DNA of 64,000 bases from Larimichthys crocea (lineage: Eukaryota > Chordata > Actinopteri > Sciaenidae), in contig NC_040012.1 in the NCBI RefSeq assembly GCF_000972845.2, positions 9,465,552-9,529,551 on the forward strand, given 5' to 3'. Positions 48,326-61,101 of the stretch are shown one piece after another. Every line of letters begins with the position of its first letter. The first letter of the stretch is position 1. Made by a program: the position numbers and the translations under genes. The notes under the pieces are model-generated. The model saw only the letters and a program-made list of their open reading frames with translations, made no database searches and was not told the origin of the DNA.

Positions 48326-49261
48326 GACATGCCTCTGGTAAGCCATAAATCTATGGCCAAGACGATAGCATAAAAGACAAAAACTTGGGCTGGACACTGT
48401 GGGAGTGTAAAATTCACAAACACAAACGTTAGTTAACCTAATGCTAACCTTATCCTTCATTTACAGCTTTGTTTAATCCACATCCAAAGATTTAAGATTT
48501 AATTTAGCAAAAGGACAAGATTTTCTTTCACTTATTTTCACTTTATTATTTATACCTATATCTATTTATACCTGTATTTTTCAAGTTCAAGCTCAAAACT
48601 TCCAATTACAATTCATTTATTTATTTAACGTTTGTTCCTGATTTGGCTCCATATAAATATTCTGCTTTTTTAATGTGATATACTATATAAATATATCAAG
48701 ATAGGGTTTAGCTGTTTAGCTGAATCTCCAATTCGTTTTCTAGATTTTAGGAAGTGCTGAGGGCTGTATAGAAGCTCCTGGAGGTCATTAGGTGGTCTGG
48801 AGAAAGTTTCTGGAGTTGTATACAGAATCCTCATGCCTGCATGAGCTACTGTTAATAGGGTCAGTGCCAGCAACATTGGCAGGATGCAGGGGGTGCGAAC
48901 GTAATGCAGTTCCAAAGAGCTTGTTACTGGCACCATATTTGGTGCGGTCTTTCGGTGACTGCAAGCAATTAATAAAAAGCTCCACATGGACTTCTTGTCA
49001 ACACTTTCTGACAAATCACTTGGGGTTCTTGGGTTGCTTAAGCCTCTTGGGTAAGAATGTGAATATTTAGAATGAAAACGACTACGATGTATGACGTCTA
49101 TCTGTCCACTGCTGCTGAATGAATCATGCTGTGTGGGTATTAATTAACTGCATTCAAAGAGCGCATGAAAATGACAACAAAACACATGTTGCATTCTAGC
49201 GCAGAGAGTGGCAGTCACAAATACTACCTGCTGTTTGCAACAGCACTACAGGACAGCATCA
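48326..49261. other. Unique sequence, nothing recognised
   Basis: Frames at 48670-49070 overlap on opposite strands without a domain. No confident repeat. Confidence 0.4.
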
Positions 49262-49430
49262 CAGAAATGTCACCCTGCCTTTGGCCACAGAGCTTGTCAA
49301 CCTGCCCTTAAGGCCAGAAATATCACCCCACCTCAGGCAAAACAACTTGCACCCAGACAGAATGGCCCTACAGGGCAGAAATATCACCCTGCCTCTGGTG
49401 AAATGATCCTGCAGGGTTGTTCTGCACATC
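49262..49430. repeat. Degenerate tandem repeat, about three units of 53-61 bp
   Basis: The block 'cagaaatatcaccctgcc' (first unit 'cagaaatgtcaccctgcc', second 'cagaaatatcaccccacc') starts at 49262, 49315 and 49376. Each unit is preceded by a 'ccctacaggg'- or 'cccttaagg'-like word, and a partial earlier unit ('cactacaggacag') is visible near 49244. The units are diverged, so the duplication is old. Confidence 0.75.
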
Positions 49431-50464
49431 TGTCAGTATTTTGCAGCAGCTAGGACATTAACTGAATCTACTGTAAAGTATGGCAAGAGGAATTTGAACA
49501 TCCAACAGTTTTATGAAAATATTTTATTTCCTCAATCAATTTAAAATGTAATATTCAAACAAACAAAACAATGTCTCTCAGATGTACCAGAGAAATAATA
49601 ATAAAAAAAAAAATAAATAAAAACAAGACCAGATAAATTGTCAACAGCTGCTATACTTGATGCTTTTATGTTTCTATCAGGTGTCCCATAAAAAGTTGTT
49701 TTAATTCCTAATATTGTAGGCTACTTAATTTTTTAGAAACAAAAACAAAATAACAAATGTGGTTTAACTTGGCCAACCGATTTACTGTTTCATTAAATCA
49801 GCAGGCTTCCCACACTCCTTTGATCAGTCATGCCATTCTTTCAGTGAATCAGCCGATTCTCTTCTCTCAGCTCAGCCGCTCACGGGTAGACACACACAGA
49901 GCAATATATATACAGTAGGTGGTCGCGCTATTAGAAAGACTAATAACACAACAAGGAGTTATGAGTAATGATGCCCTGTCAACTTTTTGCGTCACGCCTT
50001 AAGTTCTTTTCACTTCACTTTCTCTTGAAAACAACGTAAGCACATCAGGACGAAACGCACGTCTGATTCTTCTGACACCCGGGTGTACGTGTAATATTTA
50101 GGAAGACATCAACAGAAACAAGACAAAGTCTGCAATGAATTAAAGTACAAACATTTATGTGGCTTTTTTCCAAATTAACTTTCTCTATTTGGACCCTTTC
50201 ACAGACCGTTTAAGTTCGAGTAGAGGGTCCTTTTTTCCTCTTTATATTGGACTTTAATGCAAAAAATAGATTAATAAAGATGAATTGCATAAAATCAATT
50301 AAAGATTAATAAATATTTATCCAAAAGTGATCAGTATTTTAGTATACTGTACATATTCTCTCTCCTGGCTAATCTAAATACTGGCAATGACATGGATCAT
50401 CGGCAGACCTGAGTTGAGCCCAATGACGCCTGGGTGCTCAAACAAGCCATCTGTAATGGCACTC
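49431..50464. other. Unique sequence with an A-rich tract
   Basis: A-rich 'aataataataaaaaaaaaa' near 49597-49615. The area 49850-50120 has more CpG than its surroundings ('ggtggtcgcgc', 'gcgtcacgcc', 'gaaacgcacgtc'), but no gene structure. Confidence 0.4.
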
Positions 50465-50718
50465 ACCTGTCAATCAAGGCGGCCACGGTGTTAATTATGC
50501 AAAACTTTAAGCCTTAATATAATTTGAACAGGTGAGTTGTATAAAAATTCACCCTCAGTACAGCTGTCATGTTATTTCTGCTGTGAAGTTGGACATTTTA
50601 ACATGGGGACTTATGGAGACTGACTCGTTCTGTAGCCAGCCTCAAGTGGACGTTTGAGGAACTGCAGTTTTTGGCACTTCCGCGTAGGCTTCACTTCACA
50701 GACTCGGCGCTTGCTGCT
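50465..50718 (+). repeat. Fragment of a long teleost interspersed repeat
   Basis: 'ctgtcaatcaaggcggccac', 'taattatgcaaaactttaag', 'attttaacatggggacttat', 'tagccagcctcaagtggacg' and 'aactgcagtttttggcactt' run in the order of a repeat I know well from fish genomes. The fragment at 58636-58828 looks like a more 5' part of the same family, and the 36583-36935 element may share its ends. Confidence 0.75.
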
Positions 50719-51894
50719 TTGTCGTTAACGTGTTTTTTGTCAGGACAAACTGCTTCTTGCAGAAAAAAGTACCCACATGCAGTATGCACTCCAGGCGGAC
50801 TTAATATTACTGATCCGAAGCTAGATGTTAAAATGAGCCCCAAGAGAAATAAATTCAGCCTAAATGGTTTGAGTCTGTAACACAGTTTATTTAACACAGA
50901 GACTTGTCTGTCGTAGTAAGTAATGGAAGGTTTGTTGTTTTGTATGTATATAGCCTAAATCTGTATGCATGCATAAATGTCTTTATGTAGAGTAAAACCA
51001 AACCAAACAATATAAAATTGTCCTCCAAAAAAGCAAAAACAAATCTATCCTCGTGCCAGCTGTCGTTGCTAGTTTGCCCCATTGCCATTATTTTCCTGCA
51101 GTGGTTTTCTTTTTAAATGATGATTGTATCCGTGCAGCCTGTTAATGAGGACAGCTCATGTTTACGGATTCACAACACATCTGCTTGACCAATCATGTCA
51201 CGGAGTGCAGATCTACTTAAGGCTCCTGCAATTCAGCTTTAGTATCAACTTCTGAGGATTGACGCATATACACTGTGCGTACGAGTCATTTGTGCTGTTG
51301 AGGTCAAACAGCAATTTAGTGTGAAAACTGCACATGAGCCAGTCACGGTGATGATGAGGATGTAGGAACAAAGTAAAGTCAAAGAATGAAGAAGAGTGAA
51401 GCAACACACTATGCTGTTGTGAATCTGTTAATTAAAGCATGCTGTGTGACCTAAGCTCTTACTAATATCACAGATACCTAACATGAACGCAGCCACATCA
51501 CACTGTGTAAAATGTAATCTTGTAGCCAGAGTTACAGATTGATATCACTGCGGTTTGTGTTGCACTTTGCTATCCAAGCTAACCACTCGCTGTAGCACAT
51601 AATTTAATACCCAGAGAACACTGCAATTATGTATTATTGGAAGATGGCAGGTTAGGTCACCTTCTCACTTACAAAAAACTAAGTCGTAATATGATAAACC
51701 TGGAGAGCAAAGGATAAATTCCTTTTATACTGCCACCATCTAAACAATATACAGTCAGTAAATCAAGAGTGACACAGCACACGGCGACTGTTTTTAGGCA
51801 CATTTATGCAATATTCTGTAAATAGAGTCCCGTAAATCTTAAACAAACTGAAGTTTTAAATGTTAAAAAACTGTTAAAAGTGGCATTCAGATTG
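50719..51894. other. Unique sequence, nothing recognised
   Basis: Only short frames and no recognised repeat. Confidence 0.4.
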
Positions 51895-52062
51895 CTTATG
51901 TTGTCCAAACAACAGTCCAAAACCTAAAGACACGTAGATTACTATCACATAAGATAAAGAAAAGCAACAAACCTTCACAATTCAGAAGCTGGAATTTGAG
52001 CTATTTTTCTCTTAACATTTTGGTCATTGTAGTAATCATCTGTTATTGAGTAATCTAGTTAT
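51895..52062 (+). repeat. Body fragment of the 'gggctgcaactaacgatta' repeat
   Basis: 'ttatgttgtccaaacaacag', 'ccaaaacctaaagacacg', 'ataagataaagaaaagcaac', 'aattcagaagctggaattt' and 'gtaatcatctgttattgag' follow the interior order of this family (heads at 20575-20668 and 28034-28090). Confidence 0.65.
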
Positions 52063-53934
52063 AAAAATAACAGTGAACTCTTATTTTCATTAAGTTTCAA
52101 GGATTCCTCTGTCTAATGAAAGTGTGTGTGCGTAAACTGGCATATCGCCTGTTCCGAGATCCGTACGAGAACCAAGAATAGTAGTTTAATAATAGTTTAA
52201 GTTATGTTGTCCTAGCACTGACAGGTTCTAACTTATTTCTGATGTATTATTTCATTATTATTAGAATAATTTCACATCTTGTTTTCATGCTTGTTATTTT
52301 GAAATGCGTTGTTGTAGTTACTTTAAGACTGACACCGCTTTCAGTTTCTCATCATAAGCATTAATGTGTTAAGACATTGTTTTCTCTGTGCAGTAATGAC
52401 TTTAATCATCACATTATAATTAGAAACTTTCACTTGCGACCTGTAAGATTTCATCTAACCTCATGTTGACTGCCAAGGGCAGACAGGATGAAATGGCATG
52501 GGAGTTTATTTTTGTTCTTTTCACACTCTTAGATTCACCGATCTGAATTTAAAAAGACACACTACAACAAATTAACAATGAGAAAGTCACATTTTCTGCT
52601 TATTATTGGAACAATTCCTCCTTTTTTCCAGTTTCAGAAATGTTGTTTTTTTTATAGGCTGACTTTGGATGAATGAAAAGCGTATGATCATTTTATTTAT
52701 ATATTCAGTTTATTTTAAATCTCCTTCCAGCTGTATCATGCTGTTAGAATATCATTAATGTTAATTGTTTATATAGATATTACCCAGAATAGTGGCTGTG
52801 ACAACACTACTGTGCCTTAATAATGGTACACTTTACTGCTTTACAAAAATAACGTCTTATTCCCCAACTGTGATTCAGAGAAACAAACCTGAACCCACAT
52901 TTTTAAAAACACAGAGAGTGATGCTGCCAGCAGGGCTCGTCACGATCTGGACTGAACAGGTTTCAAGGTGATACTGCTTGCTGGCTGAAGTTAAGTCAAG
53001 GTTTTTCATCTTTAATTAAAGGTGAGTTGATGAAATAGTCATGATGTGGGAGCTGGCTAGGGGTAGAGAGTGATGTTTCCCTCTTTGAACTTGACACCAA
53101 CCCCCTCATTGAACATTTTCTTCCACTTCTGTACTACATTACCCAGAAGTCACCTCACTAAACAGCAAGGGAGCTTGAGGAGGTTGTTAATTTAAGCAGT
53201 GGCCTCACCCATGAGTAAAGGTGTCAATCCACAAGGGAAAACCATGTGGTTTGTCAACAAGAGCAACAGGTAGATGGCGAGATCATCTTTAGAAATTCTT
53301 GTGTTTGCTTACGTTTCAGTTACTGCCTTTAAAGATAGAGTTGGCATGAACATACTGATCCCTAAAGAATATTTCTGTCTCGTGACTGACAGCCTCTAAA
53401 CCGTTACTACCTGTTGTTACCATGATATGTCATCACATACGCAAGCAGCTCGTAGTGGAAAAGAAATGCATGCCATTAAAGCCGACGTCCGACACAGAGC
53501 TTTACTCACCCGGGAGCAATAGAGGATTGTGACGGCTGCGGTAGTCAACGTGAATGATGAGATGAAAAACACTCAGGTGGAGTGGTGGAAAGGTTGAAGG
53601 GGAAAAAATCCATGCACAGCCTCATGTCCCTGCGTTCTGTAACAGCAGTGGGATTCATTAACCCAGTCTAATAAGAACTAATAAAGTTGCTTTGCCATTG
53701 TTTGGTATTGATTTCTTTTTTGCACCTCTTGATGACTTTAACGCCATCCCTTAGAGAGGTGGGTAGATCCATGTGCTGGTTCATATGTCTGTCACAGCCT
53801 TAGCGGCTTTCATTGGTTTTTCATAGTGAGTTATTGAATGTGATGTGCAAGGCTTTTATTAAGGCACCTGTGTGTTTGGGGAGATCTCGTCTCAATTGAC
53901 CTGTGGTAAGTTGAAGTTATTAAAACAGTCGCTC
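52063..53934. other. Unique sequence, nothing recognised
   Basis: High-complexity AT-rich DNA. 52290-52480 ('cattaatgtgttaagacatt', 'actttaatcatcacattata') resembles a candidate conserved element. No gene. Confidence 0.35.
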
Positions 53935-54190
53935 CTCGCCTTTTTCTCACAAACCTTGTCCCTTCATTCCCTTACCTCCCTCAGAGCCGTACACCTACTT
54001 GATCACTTTCTTTCTCCTTTGACAGCTCCCACCCACTTGCTCTCGTTCTTCATTATTACTCTTCTCTAAGTCTATCTCTCACCCTCTTTCTCTCCCGCTC
54101 ACCCACTACCCACACTCTCCCCTGGGTGTTTTCTAACTCTTTGTAAACTGCTTTCAACTCATTCTCTATCCACTCTCCTGTCAATTTACC
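53935..54190 (+). other. Pyrimidine-biased tract, about 250 bp
   Basis: The plus strand is strongly C/T-rich with few purine runs ('tctatctctcaccctctttc', 'cttcattcccttacctccct'). It is not a simple tandem repeat. The cause could be decay of an old CT microsatellite or a strand-asymmetric function. Confidence 0.6.
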
Positions 54191-56323
54191 TGTCTTTTGT
54201 TGCCTGAACTTGCCACCGCCTTGTAACAAGGGATCGTTTCTCTGGGTCTTGTGACAGCAAAAGTGAACACTTGTCATATTACTTTTGTGACAGAGTGGCT
54301 CTTCCTGGCTCAGAAGTGTCTAGGCTTGCTTGTCTTTGTTCTGTTTCCCATGGTATCCCTGTCCAACTCCGAAGAATGCACCTGAATTCACAAACATACA
54401 CTTGTATCCACAAGGAGCAACAGTGTGTTCCTGGAGAGTATCGGCATAGTGTTGATGATACGTCTTAATATATTCATTGTTTTGGAGCTGCATCATCAGC
54501 ATGACTGGATAGAGAAATCAAAGATTTTCTTTGCTTCAGGTGCAACGCAAAGAATAAAACTTAAGAGGCTTAGTAAGTCATTTGCAGAGACGTGACTCAG
54601 GCGCGTTGGTCTAGCTTTGTATAGAAAACAAAAACAACTTTTGGGCAGGGATGTCGGATTTTCAGGAAAGGTTATAGACATAATCTGATTGTTTCTATTG
54701 GAGAATGATAACAGTGCAGTCACATATGCGCAGTAAAGGGTTACAAAGCACTAAACCTAATAGGTACATCAAGCAGGAGTGCTATTAAACGGAGACAAAT
54801 ATAGTAGGGAGGCATCATGTTGCCAAAATTGTAAATGCTTCTCCATGTGTAAGCAGATATGTAAAGGAAACAGGGTGTAGTACCATTTTAGAGACTGGAA
54901 AGATTATTCCCACCAAGTGTATTGTTCTGCTTAAGAGTGAGCCCTAGTGGCAACATGCTGTACCGCAAAATGGCAACAATGAAGTGCCATGCTGCATATT
55001 TCCAGCTATGGAAATACATTATACGACCACAGCCAAACTGGATTGATTGAGTTCAAACTTATAAATCAGTTTTCCTTTGCTCCTAGTATTGCATGAATCA
55101 CTTACTGTTGGTATAAAAGCATTCTTGGCATTGCCATAATTAAAAGTGATAAGTTGTGTGTTTATTTAAAACACAGGCATAAAATCAACATGTCAAACTC
55201 TTGGATCCACTATCCCAAAACAAAATATATGCCTGCAATAACTTGAGGCTTGAAGTGTTAAGGTTGCTTAAGTTGAGAAAAACTACCACCATGCCACACA
55301 TAAAGGAAAATTCACTGCCTTCCTCGACACCAAAACAAACACTTCATTCTCCGGCTATAAACATAAAAACATCCAGAGACCAGAAAATGCTCATTCAAAA
55401 TGACTTGAAGAGGGATTCTGGTAAAGGAAATGGTACTTTAATGGCTCTCGCAAAGTGCTTAGGAGATCACAGTCTTCCAAAACAAAACAATAATCTGCAG
55501 TGTGGTAGCCTGGAGATTTCACTAATGAGGAGAGATAGGGAGATAAACTATTGACTTATATTACAGTCGCAGCTGAAAGCCCTTTAACTGCTTTCACTTG
55601 GCGAAGACACTGGATTCAATAACTCAGTGTGACATGAGTTATGATGTGAATTTTGCACTGTTGCCCGTTCGTTTAAAGACTCAGGAGCAATATTTGATGA
55701 TCAAAAGAAAAAATGTAATGTGAACTGCAGCTTTACTTGGGAAATTAAGGTGCTTAAGATGTTAGGTCTGCTTTTTGTAATTAGTAATGTGAATGTGTGA
55801 AAAAAAACATCACACAACACCTTCACTTTGGCTCTCTGTTGCCCCTTGGCTGCAGGAATATGGAGCTTTCCTTCAGGTAACTCTGACTGAAAGCAATTCA
55901 GCAATAAATCTCCAACTGATACGACGCCGCACGCATCTTGATTAAAAAGCAAAGCTATTCTATCACGCCGAAGCTTGTTCACCTTCAGAGGATGGTTGTT
56001 CCCCCACATACAAATCACTGTAGATGCTCGTGTCTTTCGCTCCCTCTGTGTCTCTTCTCGCCACTGCCTCTGCAAAAAAAAAACCCTGTTTATTATTCAT
56101 GTTTATCATCACACCATGTGTACTGTTTGCTACCAGTTTCATGGATGGACTGGCAGCAATTTAGAGTTGCTACATGAAACCCGGCTTTACCGTCAACACT
56201 GAAACGGATCCCACTTAGTTTAACACAGCCAACCACACTGATGTGTGCTCACAGAAAGGCATGCGCGCACACTTATTCCAACTGCCACTGCAACCACCCA
56301 CACGCCAAACATTCACATACCAT

Positions 56324-56326
<3 letters not shown>
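54191..56326. other. Unique sequence, no gene recognised
   Basis: The 117-codon frame at 55201-55554 is Lys/Asn/Ser-rich and lacks a domain. The 124-codon minus-strand frame at 55701-56075 is likewise unrecognised. No confident repeats. Confidence 0.4.

Positions 56327-56398
<72 letters not shown>
56327..56398. repeat. (CA)36 microsatellite
   Basis: 72 bp of uninterrupted CA dinucleotides. This purity and length imply recent expansion and strong length polymorphism. It produces spurious His/Thr and Cys/Val frames. Confidence 0.98.
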
Positions 56399-56399
<1 letters not shown>

Positions 56400-58635
56400 C
56401 AGTTCTGGGAAATGCCTGTCAGATCACCATTTGGGTTCATGTGTTTTCTCAACACCATGGGCTCCGTCTTCTCAGGCGCAGCGATCACTCAACACAGTAG
56501 AGGGAAGAGAAATGAGAGTAATACTCCAGTAATTGCAGATCTACTGAGGTGGTGGTTTATGGTGGTTAATTACCTCACAATGACTTCCTTGCTTATTAAA
56601 AACCTATTTAGGGCCTAATACTAAGGTGCTGATATTACACGTGATGAGATGATAAAAACACAAAGGCGTACGTGCACCGTTATCCTGTAGATTCACATCT
56701 AAAGTCCACGTTCCTGAACATCTTGTGACTCATGTGTAAGCATCCGTTTCATAGTTTTATAGCCAGCCATTGTGCACGTTCACAAACTTTTATATTTTCT
56801 ATGATTAAAAACATGGAAGATACAAGGTGCTAACTTTTCAATGAGATGCGGCGGCATGAGAAAGTGTCCCTAATAACAAAAGCCTAATGCAAAACAGACA
56901 TAGAGAAATATTTCATTCTGACATTGATTAGGAGATGTCTGCACACAATGACTAACAGGATATGACAAGTGCATGAGATCATTATGATTTGATTTCCAAA
57001 CATGGAGTCTAACGACTTTGACTAATGAAGGTTTGATAAATGTTGTTATCATCCCTCTTGAGTCAAACATTTTCATGGAGAATCGTGATTACACTAAAAG
57101 CCTTTCTAATCCTTCCCCAGCCCAGGGCTCAGGACCAGAGGTAAAGTTAGACTTTCCTGTTGTCCGTCATTTTGACTGACAGGGTCGTGAAAATGATGTC
57201 ATAATCTATTATTATCATTTGGATTTCAATGTTTTAATGACAATCAGACATATTGCCCATTTAATTAGCATTTAAATTCATTTTCCGAAAATAACTCAAT
57301 CAGAATAACATTATGTATTTATTAGAGCATGAAGGGAAAAGATGATCAGAGACACCGATTGATCACTTTTCATGTCAACGCCACACAAAATGATTTGTAC
57401 CTCCTTGATGTGCCCGTTGGCTGTCTCTGACTGACATAATTATCACAATATTAAACACGTTAAAACACTTAAAATGTAGAAGAATTAATATGTTACAAAA
57501 ATGTACCGTAAATATTAATTGCTGGTCAAATAAAGCAATCTGACAACGAAGCAGAGCATAAGAAAGTAAATACTTCTCACATAGATCTGAATTCTTTGGT
57601 GAGACACTAATAATACTAACTAACAATATGCACTACAATCTATAAATGTTGTATATTCCAGCACACACATTTGAAGTTGAACAATGCTAAACTTCCTAAA
57701 GATCCATATTGGGTGTACAGTGTAGGAGTGCTAACAATGTCCTGTTGCGTCATTCAAAAACTGGAGGAAATATGTATACAAATAACTACAAGTCCGACAA
57801 CCATCACCCAAGATAGATGTAAACACCCCCAAACGCTTAAAGCTGAAAGTGAGAACTTTACCATAAATCATTCATTTAATTCAGGCACAACTCACATCTT
57901 ATTGAATACATGACTGAAAATCGCTCTCTGACTCACTGTTTGTTTTTCATTAACAATCGCAAACCAATATCAGTGTGTAGGATTCTTGATTCTCAACAAC
58001 ACAAACAGATGTATTTACATTGACATATTAAAAAAAAAAACTACTACTCCTCTCTTTGAAAGCCCTCTTTGTGGCAGAGAGAGAGAATTGTGAATGAATG
58101 AGGCATAAAGATACTCTTCCTGATTGAACTCGCTTTGAGCTTCATTAGCCACATAATCACATCTTGGAACACTGCATTTGTGGTTACCACTAATGCTTGA
58201 TATTTGACTTGACACAAAACACATCCGTTTTATGTATTATACAGTGACATTTACTGCAAAAATTAATCTTTCAGATTAAAAAGCCTAATTTATGGTCAAG
58301 TAATTAGCTACTGTTTCACATCTCAATGTTCAAACATAAGATTTTATAGCTACAGTTTGACCTACTGACATTGCTATAAAATGAAATTATGAATTTAGGT
58401 AACTAATGTTGGTCTTCTTACAATAACAGAAGGGAAATCTACATATGAAATCAGTGAACACCAGATAGCCGGCCTGCCAATAATAATTGTGTTTAAATCA
58501 GGCATGTTACAAGTAGTTGTTACGTTAGTGTTAGCTATGTAAACTTTGCCTGACAACTACCAACAATCGATTTCATTGACAGTATAATTAGTGGACAGAA
58601 CTTCAATGTGGAAGTGTCTTAAACCTGCCTTCTTT
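56399..58635. other. Unique sequence with AT-rich candidate element
   Basis: 57180-57330 has dense ATTA/TAAT cores ('ataatctattattatcattt', 'ccatttaattagcatttaaa') and no repeat. No gene; the longest frame is 83 codons. Confidence 0.35.
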
Positions 58636-58828
58636 CTAATGGCCAGCAGGGGTCAACTCCATTGGCTGCAACAATAAGGTGTGATTGTATGTAGCCTAAT
58701 GAGGATATGGCCCTGCTTCTCAATTAATTTATTACCTCTGTAAACAGTTTCCTCATGGGTTTATGGTCTTCATCACTTGTTTCAAGTCTTCTACCATACA
58801 ACACAATGTTTTTTTTGTAAATTAAAGT
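58636..58828 (+). repeat. Fragment of a long teleost interspersed repeat
   Basis: 'taatggccagcaggggtcaa', 'caattaatttattacctctg', 'aacagtttcctcatgggttt', 'atggtcttcatcacttgttt' and 'caagtcttctaccatacaac' follow the known order of this repeat. Traces may continue to about 58950 ('cccaccagctccatgctcct'). Probably the same family as 50465-50718. Confidence 0.7.
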
Positions 58829-59220
58829 GAAACTCAGATCAAACTCGGAAACATATTTAAGTGTACTGTAACTAACAGCTTCAAATCCGAGCTCAGCTCA
58901 AGTATGTCACCCACCAGCTCCATGCTCCTGTCCAAATACGCTCACGGTAGGTAGACACTTGATTCAACTTTGAGAAAATCGCAAAATTGTCGTATCTATT
59001 AAAAACGTCATGGTGTTAAATAAAAGTCAAGTAGTGTTAACAAACTGTACGTTTGCAAATGTTTGACTTCCCGGCTGATCTGTGGTCATGGTGTGTCACA
59101 GCCCTCTTTTTTAGTAAAAACTGCCTCCACTGACCTAGTTTGATGTAAACTTTATGTCAAAGCGTCTAAATTCAAATCAGTCAGGCATAAAATTTAGATG
59201 AAATAACCCTGATTCTAAAT

Positions 59221-59495
59221 CAGAGGTGGCGACAAAACAACTGAGATACAGTAAATACCTGTAGAAACTGCAAAAAGGTTGTGACTTGTGCAGGCTAAAT
59301 GGCGTCAGCCTCGACAAAATATGCTGCTAACACATCTTGAAATTGTGACATTTGGTTGCGGGCAATTGTTCCATAGTCATTGAACGGAGAAAGCATAACG
59401 ATTTTATACTATCGAATCCACATGAATTCCTGTATGCTCACGGTCTGAGGAACCTCGAAACGAAATATATTCTAGCTTGACTGTCGCCACCTCTG
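59221..59495. mobile_element. Possible hAT-type MITE with 14-bp perfect terminal inverted repeats
   Basis: 'cagaggtggcgaca' at 59221-59234 is the exact reverse complement of 'tgtcgccacctctg' at 59482-59495, enclosing a 275-bp unit. The 'cagaggtg' start fits the hAT terminal pattern. The expected 8-bp target-site duplication is not seen ('ttctaaat' against 'tcatccac'). The interior is unique and non-coding. Confidence 0.5.
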
Positions 59496-60840
59496 TCATC
59501 CACATCAACATTATCATCATCAGAGAAGATATGGGGGTGATAACAGTGTTACGCTTTTCAAAACAAAATAGGGCTGTCAAAGATATGGCTGGAGCTATAG
59601 CTCTAACCCACGCTTGACCAATCGTGCCGCAGCCTGGGAGCTCAAAATAACCAGAGTAAATGGGTTGACCCTGTATGCACCGTGGTTTAATAACAATGCC
59701 ACCTCCTCTCACTATTCCTACTTATTAGGAAGCAAAATATCCCACACACCGTCTCTGTTCAGCCTACAGTCATTTTGTATTTGAATGTATGCAGGTAAAT
59801 CTATTCAGTGAAAAGACTTTTCACGTTAAAAATGTTAACACAGGTCATGCTCACTCAGTGAAAGGATGTTTTTACAGTGAAATCTTGTTGTCGAATGCTT
59901 AAAGGTAGAGCGCATCCATTCCCGGAACAGTGCACCAGCATCAGACTTTTAAAATTATCCTCTGATGGAGGGTGATTTAATTTTCTATGGCATATATTTA
60001 TTTCATGATGCCCTAAGAGTTCATGTTTCACCCGTCTGATGCTGATATCACCAGACCCACAGCCCACAGTTCGACCCGCAATTACAATTCACAGCACGCG
60101 AGCCCAACCAGAACAAAACGAGAGCCTATAATTCCTGACAAGCACTGTGTCTTCGCAGTCTCCTCAGATTCTGAGGACTTATCCACCCATCATTCCTTCA
60201 TCTGTCTATTTTTCTTCTCTTCTGTCTGGTTATCAAATGGCCCTAGCTCTAAGGCTGCCGAATGCTCTCACTCCACAGAGAAGCGTTAAATTCGATCACT
60301 TTACATCACTCCACTGACAGGAAATGAGATGGTGTCATGATGAATGTGGTCGATGCCTATTTTACACTGATGAGCTCAAGGGTGACTGTGGCTTTACCGT
60401 TTCCCAGATGTTGAGTATGATGGCGTCTGAAAATTGAGCCCATAGCAAATAAAGTGGCGGTAAAAGAGAGAGAAAGGGGTATTTAATCGCACTACAGACA
60501 ATAAACATCACTGTCAAGGTTCTGCTTTTTCATCTTTTCCCAGTCTGGAACTTGCTCATGCAGAGAACATGTGTGAACGAGAGACGTGAACTCAAAAACT
60601 GTCTCGGAGTAACACCTAAACACACACCCACGTCTTTTCACACAAACATATGCACACTCTCCAAAACAGGTTGTACTTTTTTGGAGTACAGTCCAAATCT
60701 GTCTTTGTTTGCATCAAATTTGTACCTTCAAAAGTACAACTATTTTTGTTCCTCAAACAGCTTTAACCTGCGTACAAATCTGGACAAAAGGCAAAAGAGT
60801 AGACAGACGAAAGAGTGGTAGTGACTAACATACTGTATAT
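59496..60840. other. Unique sequence, nothing recognised
   Basis: Short frames only (maximum 89 codons). No confident repeat. Confidence 0.4.
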
Positions 60841-60982
60841 CCACCACTGACAGTATAAATAATGGACAGCACATGCGTGATGTCATCTGTAGGTTTCTGA
60901 AGAGCCGTTTTAAAGCTCAAAGTATGTGGCGCTGGCTGCCGCCATGTTTGTAGTCCTGCTTCTTGGTTGCCACTTGGGGCAG
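60841..60982 (+). repeat. Fragment of a 'ctgtataaataatggac' teleost repeat
   Basis: 'cagtataaataatggacagc', 'ggtttctgaagagccgtttt', 'aaagctcaaagtatgtggcg' and 'ctggctgccgccatgtttg' are in the order of a very common fish element. The copy lies just upstream of the LINE fragment. Confidence 0.75.
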
Positions 60983-61101
60983 ACTGGACACTATAGCACC
61001 TCACTATCACCTCTTCAGGTACAAAATGGTATTAGAAAACAAGACGAGCTGGGGCTAGTAGCTTAGCATGCGATCTTCAGTTAATATCAGTGTATCACTG
61101 T

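Noticed and set aside
55201..55554. 117-codon plus-strand frame rich in Lys, Asn and Ser
   Set aside because: No domain; composition is what AT-rich non-coding DNA gives; no supporting context.
56215..56618. Frames rich in His/Thr (plus) and Cys/Val (minus)
   Set aside because: All derive from the (CA)36 array read in different frames.
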